NCBI GenBank assembly: GCA_905221605.1
Contig: CAJNDS010000480.1
Coordinates: forward strand, 312,001 to 376,000
Direction of reading: 5' to 3'
Source of the DNA: Symbiodinium natans
Taxonomy: Eukaryota > Sar > Dinophyceae > Suessiales > Symbiodiniaceae
Length of the DNA: 64,000 bases
Below are positions 22,428-33,245 of this stretch, piece after piece. The notes under the pieces were generated by a model. It saw only the letters and a list, made by a program, of their open reading frames with translations. It did no database searches and was not told the DNA's origin. The translations under genes and the position numbers were made by a program. The number at the start of each line of letters is the position of its first letter. The stretch's first letter is position 1.

Positions 22428-22443
22428 TTAGCCATTTGGGCTC
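22428..22443 (+). other. possible relic of the dinoflagellate spliced leader
   Basis: TTAGCCATTTGGGCTCA matches the core of the dinoflagellate trans-spliced leader (TAGCCATTTTGGCTCA) with one mismatch over 16 bases. Leader relics mark gene copies re-inserted from mRNA in this group. The flanking AG and a clear downstream gene are missing, so this may be chance. Confidence 0.25.
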
Positions 22444-23138
22444 ATTCGTTCCCTCATCACACTCTGCACCAAACTGTGAGAAGTGCGTCGCCCGGACCGT
22501 GCCCATGGATCCGCCTCGGGTTGCATGGCCCCTGGCCTCGCGCGAGTATGCCCTCACTCGCGGTAGCAGCACGGCCGCGCAGTAGCAGCACAGCATCACC
22601 CACCTGTATCCCCGCAGAAAATTCGCATCGTGCAAACCATTCGCAAGAAGCCAGAATCTGCGAAGTAGTCGAGTTGTACAACCATTGACGCCGTGGCCGC
22701 CACGTCCGAGCAACCTCTAGCAAGACCGTGATCTTCCACTCAGAGACTCGCCAGCTTGGTCTGAGAAGTGGGTGGTTCCCGCCATGAATCCAGATCACGG
22801 ATCTCGGCTTCCCCACAACAGGAGTTTCGGAATGCACCTTGCTATGGAATGCATTGGCATCAGCATTCAGCAAGCGGCTTCCTTGTTGCCCAGCCTGTTT
22901 CTGTTCCACTGCAAACTTGAGACAGACTCGGCAGTGTTGCAAAAGTCGCGGAAAACAAACCTACAGAGGCCCTGCCTGGCATGGCACATGGCCCCATGCT
23001 TAGACTCTACGAGCCACCTGTGGGATGGCACAGGATGGCACAACATGGGCATACAGCTTTCCAACTGAGGCTGGGACGACTACGATGAGGATGAGGACCA
23101 CAGTATAGCACAGTCTTCAATCTGCTACTAGTATACCA

Positions 23139-23172
23139 CAGACATCAGCACAGCATGCATCAGCACAGCATG
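23139..23172 (+). repeat. 14-bp direct repeat
   Basis: Two adjacent copies of CATCAGCACAGCATG. Confidence 0.8.
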
Positions 23173-23446
23173 CTGTTTCCAGAATATCACAAGGAGGAGG
23201 AGTATGAAGACTACTCCGATTACTCCGAAGAATCGCGCATCTTGCCAATGTTTATGCCCACTGTATAGCAAACGGCTCAATTTCCTGTATTGGCAATCTT
23301 GGAACTCAGCCCGAAATGAGAGGAGAAGACGGAACAGACCCAATGAGTACGTGCGGTCACCGTAAGGCATGCCGTATTCCACTTCAAGCATGCCCATGGG
23401 CAAGTATAAGCGGGCTACTCAGTGATGACCCTGGCCTTTCACTGCT

Positions 23447-23573
23447 ATATATATATATATATACACACATAGTATACATAGTTCTATATATAGTTCTATA
23501 TATAGTTCTATATATAGTTCTATATATAGTTATATATGTATATATATATATATACGATTATATATATATACAT
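23447..23573. repeat. (TA)n microsatellite with TTCTATATATAG units
   Basis: A TA-rich tract with four tandem copies of AGTTCTATATAT in the middle. It is nearly self-complementary and could extrude as cruciforms. Confidence 0.95.
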
Positions 23574-23624
23574 GTGTCTACCCAGTTTCGACCAAGGTCA
23601 CGCTTCAACGCGAACTTTCAGGCA

Positions 23625-23901
23625 GAGGGGGTGGCCTCAAAAGAAGCCCGGGGTCTTTTTCGGGGGCCATCTGCGGATCTCCAAAAGCTGTTCAGGTCAT
23701 TAAGCGAGGCACCGAAGAAAATGAAGTGACACAGGCAGGGCGGCCCAGGAGGAAGTCCGCCACAACAAGGCTGAAATAGTTTGATGCTCGTGCTAAGGAG
23801 CCACCCAAAGCCGGTGAGACAGCAAAGGAGGCAAAGGAGGGCGCTGAAGAAGCGAAGACGAGTGCCGAGCGCTTCTTCCCAAAGAACATCGAGCGCTGGT
23901 G
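23625..23901 (+). CDS. possible Lys/Glu-rich exons
   Basis: One frame (to about 23727) contains KEARGLFRGPSADLQKLFRS. In another frame, after an AATAG acceptor near 23780, follows FDARAKEPPKAGETAKEAKE and then an amphipathic stretch ending RFFPKNIERW and a stop at about 23901. The second piece has strong coding character and would form a charged helix. The link between the pieces is inferred. Confidence 0.3.
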
Positions 23902-24552
23902 ACTCAGAGAGTATCATCCATTAATGCTGAGCGGCAGCTTCCTTCACGTTGAAGGCTCGCAGTGAACCGAAAGCCAACCTGTGAAGACCGAAACAACCGG
24001 ACCTTTGGAGGTCATGTGCTAGGTCTGCTAGGTCCCGAAAATCATGTCCACTCCTCAAGCAGGACAACCAGGGCAGGACCTCGTCACTTGCAGAGAACAT
24101 CAGAGAACGAAGGCGTTCGAGTCTTGGCGCGCCTTCCTAAGTGCCAAGGCCGCACATACGAGAAGAACAAAGTAGTCTTCACACGCGACGCGGCGCACTC
24201 GGGATGCCCAAAGTGTTGACCTGATACTGGGATTACTGGGATTCTTGAAACGATACAGTCCTCAAAGTGATGCCTGAGCTGTGCACAAAAGCAAAAAAAG
24301 TTCCATTGCCACCCAGGCCTGGGGGCGATCGGTTGTGAGGGTTCTGAACCCAACTCACCGTGGTGACTAAGTCAGCCTACGGATGCAGCTTGAGGGCTGT
24401 CATGGGCGCATCTCGCACCCCTCTGCATGTTTTTCCCAGGCTTGAAGCTGTGGTAATCTGGGCAGCTTCAGGGCGATTCAGCAAAAGTCAGATGGACAAT
24501 CGAGCTCGTGAACCGCTAGGGACCTGGCACTCCTGGCACTGCATCTGGTTCG

Positions 24553-24756
24553 TTGATTGCCGTCTCTTTGTCGAACAGCACTCTGTTAATGACGGCCTTT
24601 CCTGCGAAGTGGGTGGGGCTGTTTGGACCGAATTTGCCAGAATGCGAGATGCCAAAGCTGCTAAAGTGCTACTCGCACATGTTGCCGCCTTGCCTAGCAG
24701 AATTCCTCGGAATGTGCCATGTCGGATACGTGGTGCCGTTGCGCGACAGCAAGTAG
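24553..24756 (+). CDS. hypothetical ORF or exon, 67 aa
   Basis: The frame contains FPAKWVGLFGPNLPECEMPK followed by LLKCYSHMLPPCLAEFL, with natural composition. An overlapping frame and the minus strand are also open. No family is recognised. Confidence 0.28.
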   Translation: MIAVSLSNSTLLMTAFPAKWVGLFGPNLPECEMPKLLKCYSHMLPPCLAEFLGMCHVGYVVPLRDSK

Positions 24757-25299
24757 TGAAGTAGTGGATAGGGACTCTGTTGGCGGGCCGTCGCTGCTGA
24801 ACGGCCCAGCTGCGACCTTGAAGTTTCCTTGAAGTTGTCGCCGCATCTTTCAAGTGTTAAAAGGTTCTCACGCTCTTCTGCTTCTTTTTGCCGCCTGCGA
24901 TGAGGCCATGGTAAGCTCAGATGAAGAGGTGCCTTGCCAGACCTGGGCTGTGGATACAACAGTCAGATGAAGCCATGATTGTGTCCACTTACGTCCATTC
25001 GTGTCCTTTGCAACGCCAGTCTGGGCTTGTCAAGAAGGCTGATCCGAAGGAGGGCGTTGTATGTCCGGAAAGAGCCACAGGCAAGAGACGCATGAGTGTC
25101 GTCCGGCGCTTGCTAGGACCCACTCGATCCTAACAACGATCCCGAATTAGTCGCTTGGTACGCAAAGATGGGTAGATCTCAGATGAATCTTGGTGAGGCT
25201 TGTGGCTTGTGTGCACTTCACTAGAGGGATGTCCGCGAGTTTTCCAGACATCAGGCGCGGAATGGGGGAAAGCCCTGGGCTGAGATGGCTGAGAGCCCC

Positions 25300-25571
25300 T
25301 TGTGCGTGCTGCGTCACGCCTGCAGCCAGCAATGGCCACCACTGGAGGTTCGATTCCAAGGTGGCCGTTCTGCAGGTGACATGGAGGCATGGCAGAGCAC
25401 TTCGGGAGGGGGGGGGGTGGGGGTGCGGGGGGCAATTTGGAGTACTACTGTGAGGCTCTGTCGTGCTGTTGCAGGTTCCCGATCGATAGAGATCCGCGCA
25501 ACATTCTGGCGCTGATCTACGGGTGTACCGACCGCAATCCAAAAGCTTTTGGTTCTTTGGCCATGTACTGA
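25300..25571 (+). CDS. possible terminal exon, unrecognised
   Basis: After the acceptor-like GTTGCAG near 25473, the frame encodes FPIDRDPRNILALIYGCTDR and ends PKAFGSLAMY and a stop at 25571. A second protein-like stretch at about 25325-25400 (NGHHWRFDSKVAVLQVTW) may be the exon before it; a G run separates them. Confidence 0.33.
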
Positions 25572-25625
25572 CAATTACTGACAGTTCAGCCTAGCCTTGC
25601 TGCCCGCCCAATCCACGCTTCACCG

Positions 25626-25859
25626 ATGCCCAATTGCCTGGATAGCAGGTATTTGCCATTTCTAGTGCCGCTAGTGTCGGGAGCTTATGGGAAGATGGAT
25701 GGCGAAGTTCACCTTCCCACATTCAATGAACAGAGTTCTGCCCCAGCTTTTTCGTGGACGTCCTTGTCGAGTGGCGCTTCATTGCGTTCTATGGGCTTGC
25801 TGCGCCCCCAGCATGATGCTGACTTGGACCATGGAGTCTTTAACTTCTTCGTGGTTTGA
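25626..25859 (+). CDS. hypothetical ORF, 77 aa
   Basis: ATG-initiated frame with natural composition, including GKMDGEVHLPTFNEQSSAPA. No motif or neighbour relation is visible. Confidence 0.25.
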   Translation: MPNCLDSRYLPFLVPLVSGAYGKMDGEVHLPTFNEQSSAPAFSWTSLSSGASLRSMGLLRPQHDADLDHGVFNFFVV

Positions 25860-25899
25860 CCTCCAGTCTTACCATGGTCAGAAAGACTGAAAGGCACCA

Positions 25900-26575
25900 T
25901 TTGCGTTCTTGAATGCTGCTCTCATGTTTGTCAGTCTCTGTTTCGCCATGCAGCACCATGCAGCGTCACATTTGTGTAAAAGCAGAGTGCCGCATTAAGA
26001 AAAAAAGCTGGAAGGCCACCTCGGCTGTCGTTACGCTGCTGAACGAGGCACTGTGCTTTTGTGCTGGTCTCCTGCATCGCTTGGAGAGTTTCTACAAATT
26101 TCGCCACTTCCCTCCCCTCCCCACCCCAGCCTCCACTCCCCCCCCCCCCAGCCGCTCCATGCCCTGAGGCGATCTTCAAGCCGATCCTCAAACAGCCCCG
26201 CCCCGAAGGCTCTGCGAATCGCAAGCCCGAGGCTCTGAGTCGCCTCTGACATCCGTACAAAACAACAGGTCCCTTTTTGGGCCATAGGCTGTGTGCGTCA
26301 TTTTTTGTGCCTTTTTGCTTGCCTTGCATCATGCTTTTTGCCTTTTCTGTGCTTTTCTTGATGCTGAGCCTTCTCGCTTGCCGAGGTTCAACGCCAAAGA
26401 GGGCAAGTGGGAGATGAAGCCTGGAATGCCTTCCGGGCATGTCGCCAATGCCGCCACGACAATGGCAGGATGCTCAGATGTCGCGATGTGGGATGCAGCT
26501 TAGATTGGCTTAGATACAGCTAGATGTAGCTAGATGCAGCTGATTGCCCTCCGAAGTTGAAGGCCATGTGATAGG
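25900..26575. other. no recognisable gene
   Basis: Contains a C-rich tract near 26138-26155 and short open frames only. Three TAGATnnAGC-type repeats lie near 26505-26545. Confidence 0.4.
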
Positions 26576-26599
26576 TTCGTGCGCAAGAAACCGCCGCCA

Positions 26600-26800
26600 G
26601 TCAGGAAACCAGGCGATTCTGGAAAACTGCCCGATTCAGGTCACTGCCTTTACATGATTCAGGAAATTGCATACACGCGATTCAGGAAACCGCGCGAGTC
26701 GGAAACCGTTTCCCGAATCACCGCCTTCCCGAATTCGTGGTTTCATGCGGTTTCCACTTTTTGCTGAATCCCCGGTATTTTTCCAGTTTCCGAATCCGCT
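26600..26800. repeat. cluster of inverted GATTC-GGAAACC motifs
   Basis: The left half carries forward copies of GATTCaGGAAAcCG (near 26634, 26656, 26680 and 26697). The right half carries the reverse complement, CGGTTTCC-GAATC type (near 26706, 26748 and 26784). Pairing at the centre is close: GAGTCGGAAACC is followed directly by GTTTCCCGAATC. Confidence 0.75.
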
Positions 26801-27231
26801 GCTGACCCCATGTGAGAAGTTTGATGACAGCGGCTGGTGAGGTCTGGTGTTTGCTGGAGGCGCCGATGTCCAACCTGCTGAGGAATGTAGGAGAATGTCA
26901 TGTTTTCTGATGTGCTCCATGACAGGTTGCTTTGCGAGGCCCAAACTCGTCTTTGAGATGGGCTGGTGCAGAGTGTAGTCAGTGTAGCGCAGTACCGTCG
27001 TGAGACGTTGACTGCGCAGAGGTCCCGGATTTGACGACCAGCCTTTTCTCACCACGAAGATCCTTTTGCTGATCTTGGTTTGCATGGGGCCCGCCAAGCT
27101 CCGAGTCGAGTGCTGGCCAGTGTAGTCTACACCAAAATGCTACTCAGCGACTCGTTGCCCTACTATGATGGCAGAGATGGTGAGGTTCCCTGGGCCAGGA
27201 TCTACAATCAGGATCACAGCCGTCATCTCAG

Positions 27232-27291
27232 AGAGAGCTGAGAGAGAGAGAGAGAGGGAGAGAGAGAGAGAGAGAGAAAGAAAGAAAGAGC
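27232..27291 (+). repeat. (GA)n microsatellite
   Basis: About 60 bases of GA units changing to GAAA units. A G run follows at about 27318-27336. Confidence 0.95.
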
Positions 27292-27849
27292 CTCCTTTAG
27301 AGTGCTTATGTTTGTTGGGGGGCGGGGGGGGGGGGAGATTTTGAAACTTCGGAGGCCTGGCCCAGTGCACAGTGGCGGGTATCATGGGCGTGGTGGCAGG
27401 CTCATCCGAGAACAAGGACTCATTGCTGCCCCCTGGCATCCTGCGTGAGGTGTGGTCGCGTACACGGTCCGGGTGACCTACTTCCCACTTGGCGTGGGCC
27501 AGGCCTGACTGACTCTATGCCCCAAGCCCCAAGCCCATGCGAACAATGGTTCCCAACTCTTCCTAAAGCTTGGATCGAGAGGAGGGAACAGATCTGACAC
27601 ATGCATGCCATACATTTGTAAACGTTGTAGACCATTCTTTCCGAATGTGTCAACATGTTTATTTTGTTTTGCGGGTGAATGGCAGGAGTGGTGCTACCAC
27701 AAGATTTGCTTGACCGGCGGGACCCTGCCTGGCTTGGATTATAGCTTGGATATGCTTGTGTGCATTTGTCTTCACAGACTGCCCCTAAGGCTCGAGGATT
27801 CTTGCGCTTTTCTTCTGTCCAATGTGTTTCGCTCTTTCGATGCGATGCA

Positions 27850-28500
27850 GTTGCAGGAAGCCCTGGGACCCCTTCCTGGACGCCCCGAGCCATGATGGCG
27901 CCGAGCTCGCAGCAGCTGCCGTCAGCACTACATTCATGGCACAGGCTGTCGCCCAGGAGTGGCCTGGGGGTCAAAGTTGAGAGGGGCACGTCACTGAATT
28001 CACTGCCCCCTTTACGACTTTACGCATGTGCTCCATGCCGCTTGGACGATCTGCCGGCTCGGTTGGCGAGGAAGCCGCCAAAGCGGCAGCGACCCACCTT
28101 TCAACTGCGATAAGCCCCGCTCTCAAGGTTCCCAGCACCACTAAGCTTACTAAATGCCACATCACGCAGTATTACGCCGAGGGACAAAAGGAGTTTTGAC
28201 TTTGGCTGAGGCTCCAAGGTTGCTGCAGATGCCCCTGTGGACCTCCCGGATGAGGACAAGAAGGCGTGGGTTCCTTTAGGTGCTGCTTGTGTGCGCAGAA
28301 CAGGGTAGGATTCATTGGGGTACGAGTCCCGTACGCAAGTCAGTTGTCGTCTGGTCAGCAGGCTGCTGCCGCCGTGAAGAGGGCGAAGGCAAAGGCCAAA
28401 GCCAAGGCAAAAGCAAAGGCAAAAGCGGAAGACAAGGCATTCACGGATCAGCAACGGATCAACAATGGCATGCATCCACATGGGCTTAGATGTGTTCCGG
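27850..28500 (+). CDS. unrecognised exons with a Lys/Ala-rich stretch
   Basis: Protein-like plus-strand stretches: near 27857-27980 (contains DAPSHDGAELAAAAVSTTFM), near 28027-28199 (contains SVGEEAAKAAATHLSTAISP, ending in a stop) and near 28325-28470 (contains QAAAAVKRAKAKAKAKAKA followed by EDKAFTDQQRINN). The last is a repeat of about nine Lys-Ala pairs and would be a highly basic helix or disordered linker. Order and splicing are not proven. Confidence 0.3.
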
Positions 28501-28859
28501 AAGCGAGCTTCCGAGGCAGACGACCGCCTTCTGCGCCAGCTGCGTGGCTCCGTCTAGCTGAAGTTCCATGCTCCACCGGCCCCGACACCTCGAGGCCAGC
28601 CCGCAACCTGAACATGCACAAGCAATGCCTCACCGTAAGCATCGCTTGAAGGTCTGCGCAATTCTGCGCATTGCAGCTTCTTGGCATCGCCTCTGATCGT
28701 GCTGGAGTGAGCAAAGGGATTTCACAACCAAGCAGTTTGTGAAATGCTTGATGATTCGTGCCATCGGAGCTACGATAGCTTTTTTCTCGAGGCAGTCAGA
28801 GCCCTCCTGTTCTTTGGCATACTCCTATCTCGAAGGCTTACGGGCTTTATTTAGTTTTG

Positions 28860-29310
28860 CTGAATCTATCCACTCGTGCTGCAGGCCCACATAATGACAT
28901 TCAGAGCGGGAGGCTGCTCACACCAGCACACGAAATTCAAAGCCCCTTGTTCTGGTCCATGGTCGATCCAAAGGGCATCGCCATCCATGGGCCAGCAGCT
29001 GCAACAAGCAAGGGCACCCACAGCAACGCTCAAAAGCAAGGCAGCCCTTCAACTTCCAGCAGCGCTTTGCACCTATGGACCTATGCCTCGCATGGTGAGA
29101 TGGATCGTGCTTGCCTCGAAGCCATTCAAGCTTGAACGCGCTCATGAAGGGCAGTGTCAAGGTACGCCTTGCTGCAAAGATCCGGAAGCTGAAGCTCTTA
29201 GAAAGCCAAATCTGCGTACACGACGAACCCCCAAAGCATTGCCCTGCCGCAACTGTGACAACAAGGTCGGAAGCAACGAATCTGCTGAATTAACGAACAT
29301 CTAGGACTGA
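28860..29310 (+). other. overlapping short frames, unassigned
   Basis: Three plus-strand frames are partly protein-like, the best being the basic MKGSVKVRLAAKIRKLKLLE near 29147. They conflict in phase and match no family. Confidence 0.25.
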
Positions 29311-29728
29311 AATAGCTGACATGGGTTATCATGGCTGGTGTCGGAGGGCCATGGCGACGCCGACACTTTGCGTGTTGCCGAACTCAGCAGGGTGTTCAAT
29401 CAGAAAGTAGGCCTTGCCAGGAAGGTGTCATTATGCATGTGCTGTTAGTGCTTATCAATTTGTTGGGCTCAGACTGTCTTAGCATAGCGGAAGCCGAAGT
29501 CTTAAGTTTCCACACAGCGAGTGGGGCAAGATGGCATAAACACAGAAGATACGAATTATGGTCTTTACTCTTTACTACTGCTTCTATTTGGTGAGTGCAT
29601 ATATGGTTCATTGCAAAACTGGTGAGTGTGTATGTGCATGTACATATCGTGGGTGCCCTTTTGGGGATACTTGTAAAACAGACCTATCTCATATGACCGT
29701 AGAAGAGCGTGGCGCGCTGCCATGAGCC

Positions 29729-30865
29729 ATGTTGCTGGAAGAGGTTCCGGTGGCTGTCGATTCCTTCCATCATGACCAGTGCCAGGCATTCTTCTGCAGC
29801 CATGCCCACGACGACCATCTCAAGGGGTTAAGCGGAAGTTGGCGCCGCGGCCATATATACACGTCTCAGATCACCGCGCGGCTACTTCGAAGGCGATGGC
29901 CGCCGCTGCAGCCTTTCCTGAGGCCTTTGGAGGTGGGGCCCGTACACCGCATTCTTCTAGGAGGTGCTGGAGGGCTCGAGATTGAGGTGTGCCTCGTGGA
30001 TGCCAACCACATACCCGGGTCTGTGATGTTCGTGTTCTCAGGTTTTTTCGGCACCATCCTCTATACCGGCGATTTTCGCTTTCATGAGGACCATGCGCAT
30101 CTGAGTGTTCTTCCCCTCTTCACTCGGCCCAATGCAGAACTCTCGCGTATTTTCCTTGACAACACCTTCTGCCATCCACAGTTCCGACATGCTTCGCGGG
30201 CCGAAGTGTCCAGGGCAATTACAAAGCGCTTGATAAGCAAGTGGCCCTGTATAGCCTTCGTGGCTGTCTATAAAATGGGTAAAGAGTCCCTACTCGCTGA
30301 GTTGGCACGGCGATTGAAGACCATGGTTCTGCTACCGAAAGAGCGCCTGATGGTGACCAAGGACCTTGAGATCGGCTGCCCCTTTCAGGAGCAGCCTTGC
30401 AACCCCCAGAGCGCGCCGGCCGATGAGCTTCGCCGCCGCAGTCTGCAGGGCTGTATCTGGGCAGTCTCCCGCAGAAACTTAAGAAAAAGCCTGTGGCAAG
30501 CTGCTGAATCTGGTGCTGCGGCGCATGCAATAGATCCATCTGGTTGGGCGGAGCTATCTCGCAAGGAGTATGTGCCTTGCTTCGAGGATTGTCACACGGT
30601 CAGCGGGCAAGAAGTTCCAGTTTTCGTCAGTGATGATGGGGTTTCTCACTATCCGTATTCGGACCACAGCTCCTTCCTGGAACTGGTTCAGTTCCTCTCC
30701 TGTTTGCCAGCCGCGCCAGTAACCTTCATTGAATCTCTGCCAGTACCTGGTCCCTTCGGGTATGATGGTGAGGTCGGCATGAACAGGCTCCTACACGAAG
30801 CTGGTGTGCCTTCGATCAGATACAGCCAGCAAGGCCGGATGAGAAAGGCCGGCGCTCTAATGTAA
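29729..30865 (+). CDS. SNM1B/Apollo-like beta-CASP DNA nuclease, 378 aa
   Basis: A single open frame encodes a metallo-beta-lactamase/beta-CASP nuclease of the DCLRE1 (SNM1/Artemis/Apollo) family, which trims DNA 5' ends in cross-link repair, end joining or telomere maintenance. Metal-binding motif HAHDDH lies at residues 25-30, with H94 in NHIPGSVM, D115 in LYTGDFRF and H313 in PYSDHSSF. The phrases YKMGKESLL (181-189) and PYSDHSSFLEL favour Apollo/SNM1B over Artemis. Length is compact, about the catalytic core alone, without the long C-terminal tails of animal proteins. The start MLLEEVPVAVDSF fits the family's N-terminal beta strand. No intron is seen. Activity and telomere role are inferred from the family. 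Confidence 0.9.
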   Translation: MLLEEVPVAVDSFHHDQCQAFFCSHAHDDHLKGLSGSWRRGHIYTSQITARLLRRRWPPLQPFLRPLEVGPVHRILLGGAGGLEIEVCLVDANHIPGSVMFVFSGFFGTILYTGDFRFHEDHAHLSVLPLFTRPNAELSRIFLDNTFCHPQFRHASRAEVSRAITKRLISKWPCIAFVAVYKMGKESLLAELARRLKTMVLLPKERLMVTKDLEIGCPFQEQPCNPQSAPADELRRRSLQGCIWAVSRRNLRKSLWQAAESGAAAHAIDPSGWAELSRKEYVPCFEDCHTVSGQEVPVFVSDDGVSHYPYSDHSSFLELVQFLSCLPAAPVTFIESLPVPGPFGYDGEVGMNRLLHEAGVPSIRYSQQGRMRKAGALM

Positions 30866-31394
30866 TCCGGCTATGTCTCTGTTGTGTTGCTGCTGTGGCT
30901 TTGCTCGACTCTGCTCAAGTTTAGAGCAGTCTGTCAGGTGGACAGAAAGAGGACGGCGGCTTGGACTTGCAGCATGGAGCTTGCCATTTGTCCGGCTCCA
31001 TAATCAGTCAATTTCCCCCCACGTTCCACTGCCCGTGCTAAGGTGCCAGACGGCACCGATGTCTTCTGAGCCGTTGTTCCACCCGTGGTCAAAGCAGCAG
31101 CCGGGGTCTGCTTAGTGGGCAGGCGTAGCTCGTCTGCCCCTATGCAGTTTACGTTCGGGTATGTGGCCATATGTGGCCTTTGCACGTCTAATTCTACAAA
31201 TCCACCGGATTTGAGTTTCTTAGTTCCAATCAGGCTTCAAAAAACAGAGACTGAATGGCAGATTCTGAGATGTGATGCGCTTCGCGCGACACAGTTTGAT
31301 AAGTGTGGAGGGCTGCACGCGAGACGCCAGAGGCCCAAGCATTGCGCTGGCAGCAGTCTCTTGGGCGGCTGTGTCCTTCGTCAGGGGCCCACAT

Positions 31395-31416
31395 AAACCC
31401 TAAACCCTAAACCCTA
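31395..31416 (-). repeat. interstitial telomere repeat (CCCTAAA)3
   Basis: Three perfect CCCTAAA units on the plus strand. The complementary TTTAGGG orientation is found 110 bp to the right. Confidence 0.9.
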
Positions 31417-31526
31417 TGTCAAGCTGAAGCATTCCGTGACTCGCAAGCCGCTCTCAGGTTCCGTCCCAAGACTTCGGGAGGAAACCTTTGCCGCGAGGCC
31501 TCTTTCAGCGATTGCTCAGCCTGCAG

Positions 31527-31559
31527 GTTTTAGGGTTTGGGGGTTGGGGTTTGGGGTTC
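31527..31559 (+). repeat. degenerate TTTAGGG/TTTGGGG tract
   Basis: One TTTTAGGG unit followed by TTTGGGGG, TTGGGG and TTTGGGG variants, inverted relative to the tract at 31395. Confidence 0.8.
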
Positions 31560-32407
31560 AATGCCTTTTGACAGTCACAGAAAAAGCCCAACACAGGATT
31601 GGTTCAGCGACCTGGGATTCAACGCCGAAGCAGAAGCCTCACAAAGATCAAATTAGCAGCTGCGGAGACCAGAATCTCGTTCACCCCACACCAGCAAGGG
31701 TTGTGAGCGGTTGTGAGTAGCAGTGTAGTCCGGACAGAGAACGGTGTACTCTCCTTCACCCTCTCCACTTATGCTGATGTTGGCCCCTTTGCGTATTGCT
31801 GCTGCAAGAACACTTGGGGATTGTGGCGTCATGTGAAGGCGACCGCTGGCACGGGGACGGAGGGTTGGGATTGTGAAAACAAGTCGTGCTCATCCATTTT
31901 TCTGGCTTCGGGGCCCAGTCTCAGTACAGCACCTGCTCAATGAGGAGGGAGCCCGACCTTTCACCGAGTCTGTTAGTCATCCTGAATTGTTACCCGGCAG
32001 TGTGGCTGATCTGCTTGGCGAGTGCTAACCTCTGTCAGATTCTGACCGGTACACACGGAGATTCTTTGTGGATTGTTCAGGCGGTCTTCCGAAACCTGGT
32101 GCAGTTACAACAGTGTGTCCCGCAGAATGTTCACAAAGGTCGCTGCTTGTAGAGTCTTCAGACACGGCTAGGAAACTCTAAGGTCCTCAGAGTTTGGGAA
32201 TGAGAGCCGCGGCCAGGGTGAGACGAGCCACAGGTACAATATGCGAGCCCGAAGAAGAATCGACTCACAGTTGCGTTTGCCCAGCTACATCCTCGCTTCA
32301 GAAGCACACCACAATAGCCACACGAATGTTGTATTGGTATTGGTATTGCTTCGATGTCAACCTGCTCCGCAAAGGGTAGTTAAGACGCCTCACGGGCGGC
32401 CAGCAAA

Positions 32408-33080
32408 ATGCCGGCACTTCAACATGATGGCCTGAGAAGGCCTCATCCAAGCATAGAAGATGCTGCGGCCCGCAGTGTGTCGAACAGATTAGACTTCGCA
32501 GCCATCAGCCAGTGCGCAGTCCTGCGCCCGAGCACGATTCGTGCCCCATCCGCCGCCGCAGACGGGCAAGGGAGCCAAACCAAACCCAGTGAATACGGGG
32601 CGCAGTCCAGCATAGTAAGCATGCAACCTGTACAAGGTGGTCAGCAACCTGGGCCCCTCGGTATTGAAGCCAGCCACCACGAAAACCAAGCCAAATTCTG
32701 AGAAGCAGCAGCAAGCTGCCGAAAAAACCGGGCTCCACCAGAAGGTACCTGGCCATCCAGCGTAGACAAACACAAGCACAAAGAAGAAGCGCGAGCCATG
32801 TGAGAAACCTGGCAGAACCGCGAAAGCGTCCATCCCCATTGCGGAATGCACCGAGCAAAAATAGCCAGCCCGTCCAGTAGCACGACCCGTGGACGAGATC
32901 AAACCAAGCCATGCCGAGTCCAGCGCCACGCACACTGTGGGCCCCCAAACCAAAGTTGTCCCCGAAGGGCAGCATGTGCCGTGTCCAGCGCTGGCAAAGT
33001 CATCCATCATCCCATAGAGTCGCGCCGACCAAGAAAGGTGGCTTCCAAGCCACGGACCGAAGGTCCCGCGTGAAACGCGT
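32408..33080 (+). other. T-poor, A/C-rich block with wide-open frames
   Basis: The plus strand is markedly short of T, so stop codons are rare and two plus frames and a 200-codon minus frame all stay open. One plus frame reads for over 400 bases interrupted only by three TAG codons. The compositional skew explains this, so I do not call a gene; a decayed basic-protein gene or retroelement gag remnant is possible. Confidence 0.4.
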
Positions 33081-33245
33081 CCGGCACCCAAGTTTAACGC
33101 CCCGGGTAGGGCGGGCCGGGGGGGCCCAGTGGGGAACAGCCACCGGACCCCCGGGGGGAGGTATTTATATCAGGTCAATTCCCGCGCCGCCGCACCAGGC
33201 TGCAGCAGCGCCCCCCTCACCGAGGGACACGAATGTTGTATCCTG

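Larger units (their letters stand above)
30866..32400. other. 3' flank with telomere-like tracts, no gene recognised
   Basis: Contains the two telomere-like tracts annotated separately. A protein-like frame at about 32030-32150 conflicts with another phase. TTGGTA repeats near 32330-32347. No gene is supported. Confidence 0.4.

Noticed and set aside
25335-25370. tRNA B-box-like GGTTCGATTCC
   Set aside because: The flanking bases do not form a T-stem and there is no A-box or cloverleaf at the right distance.
30219-30539. Minus-strand ORF inside the SNM1B-like gene
   Set aside because: Antisense shadow of a well-supported coding frame.
32489-33091. Minus-strand 200-codon ORF with Trp/Phe/Val-rich sequence
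   Set aside because: It is open because the plus strand is T-poor; no domain, and composition is unlike a real membrane protein.
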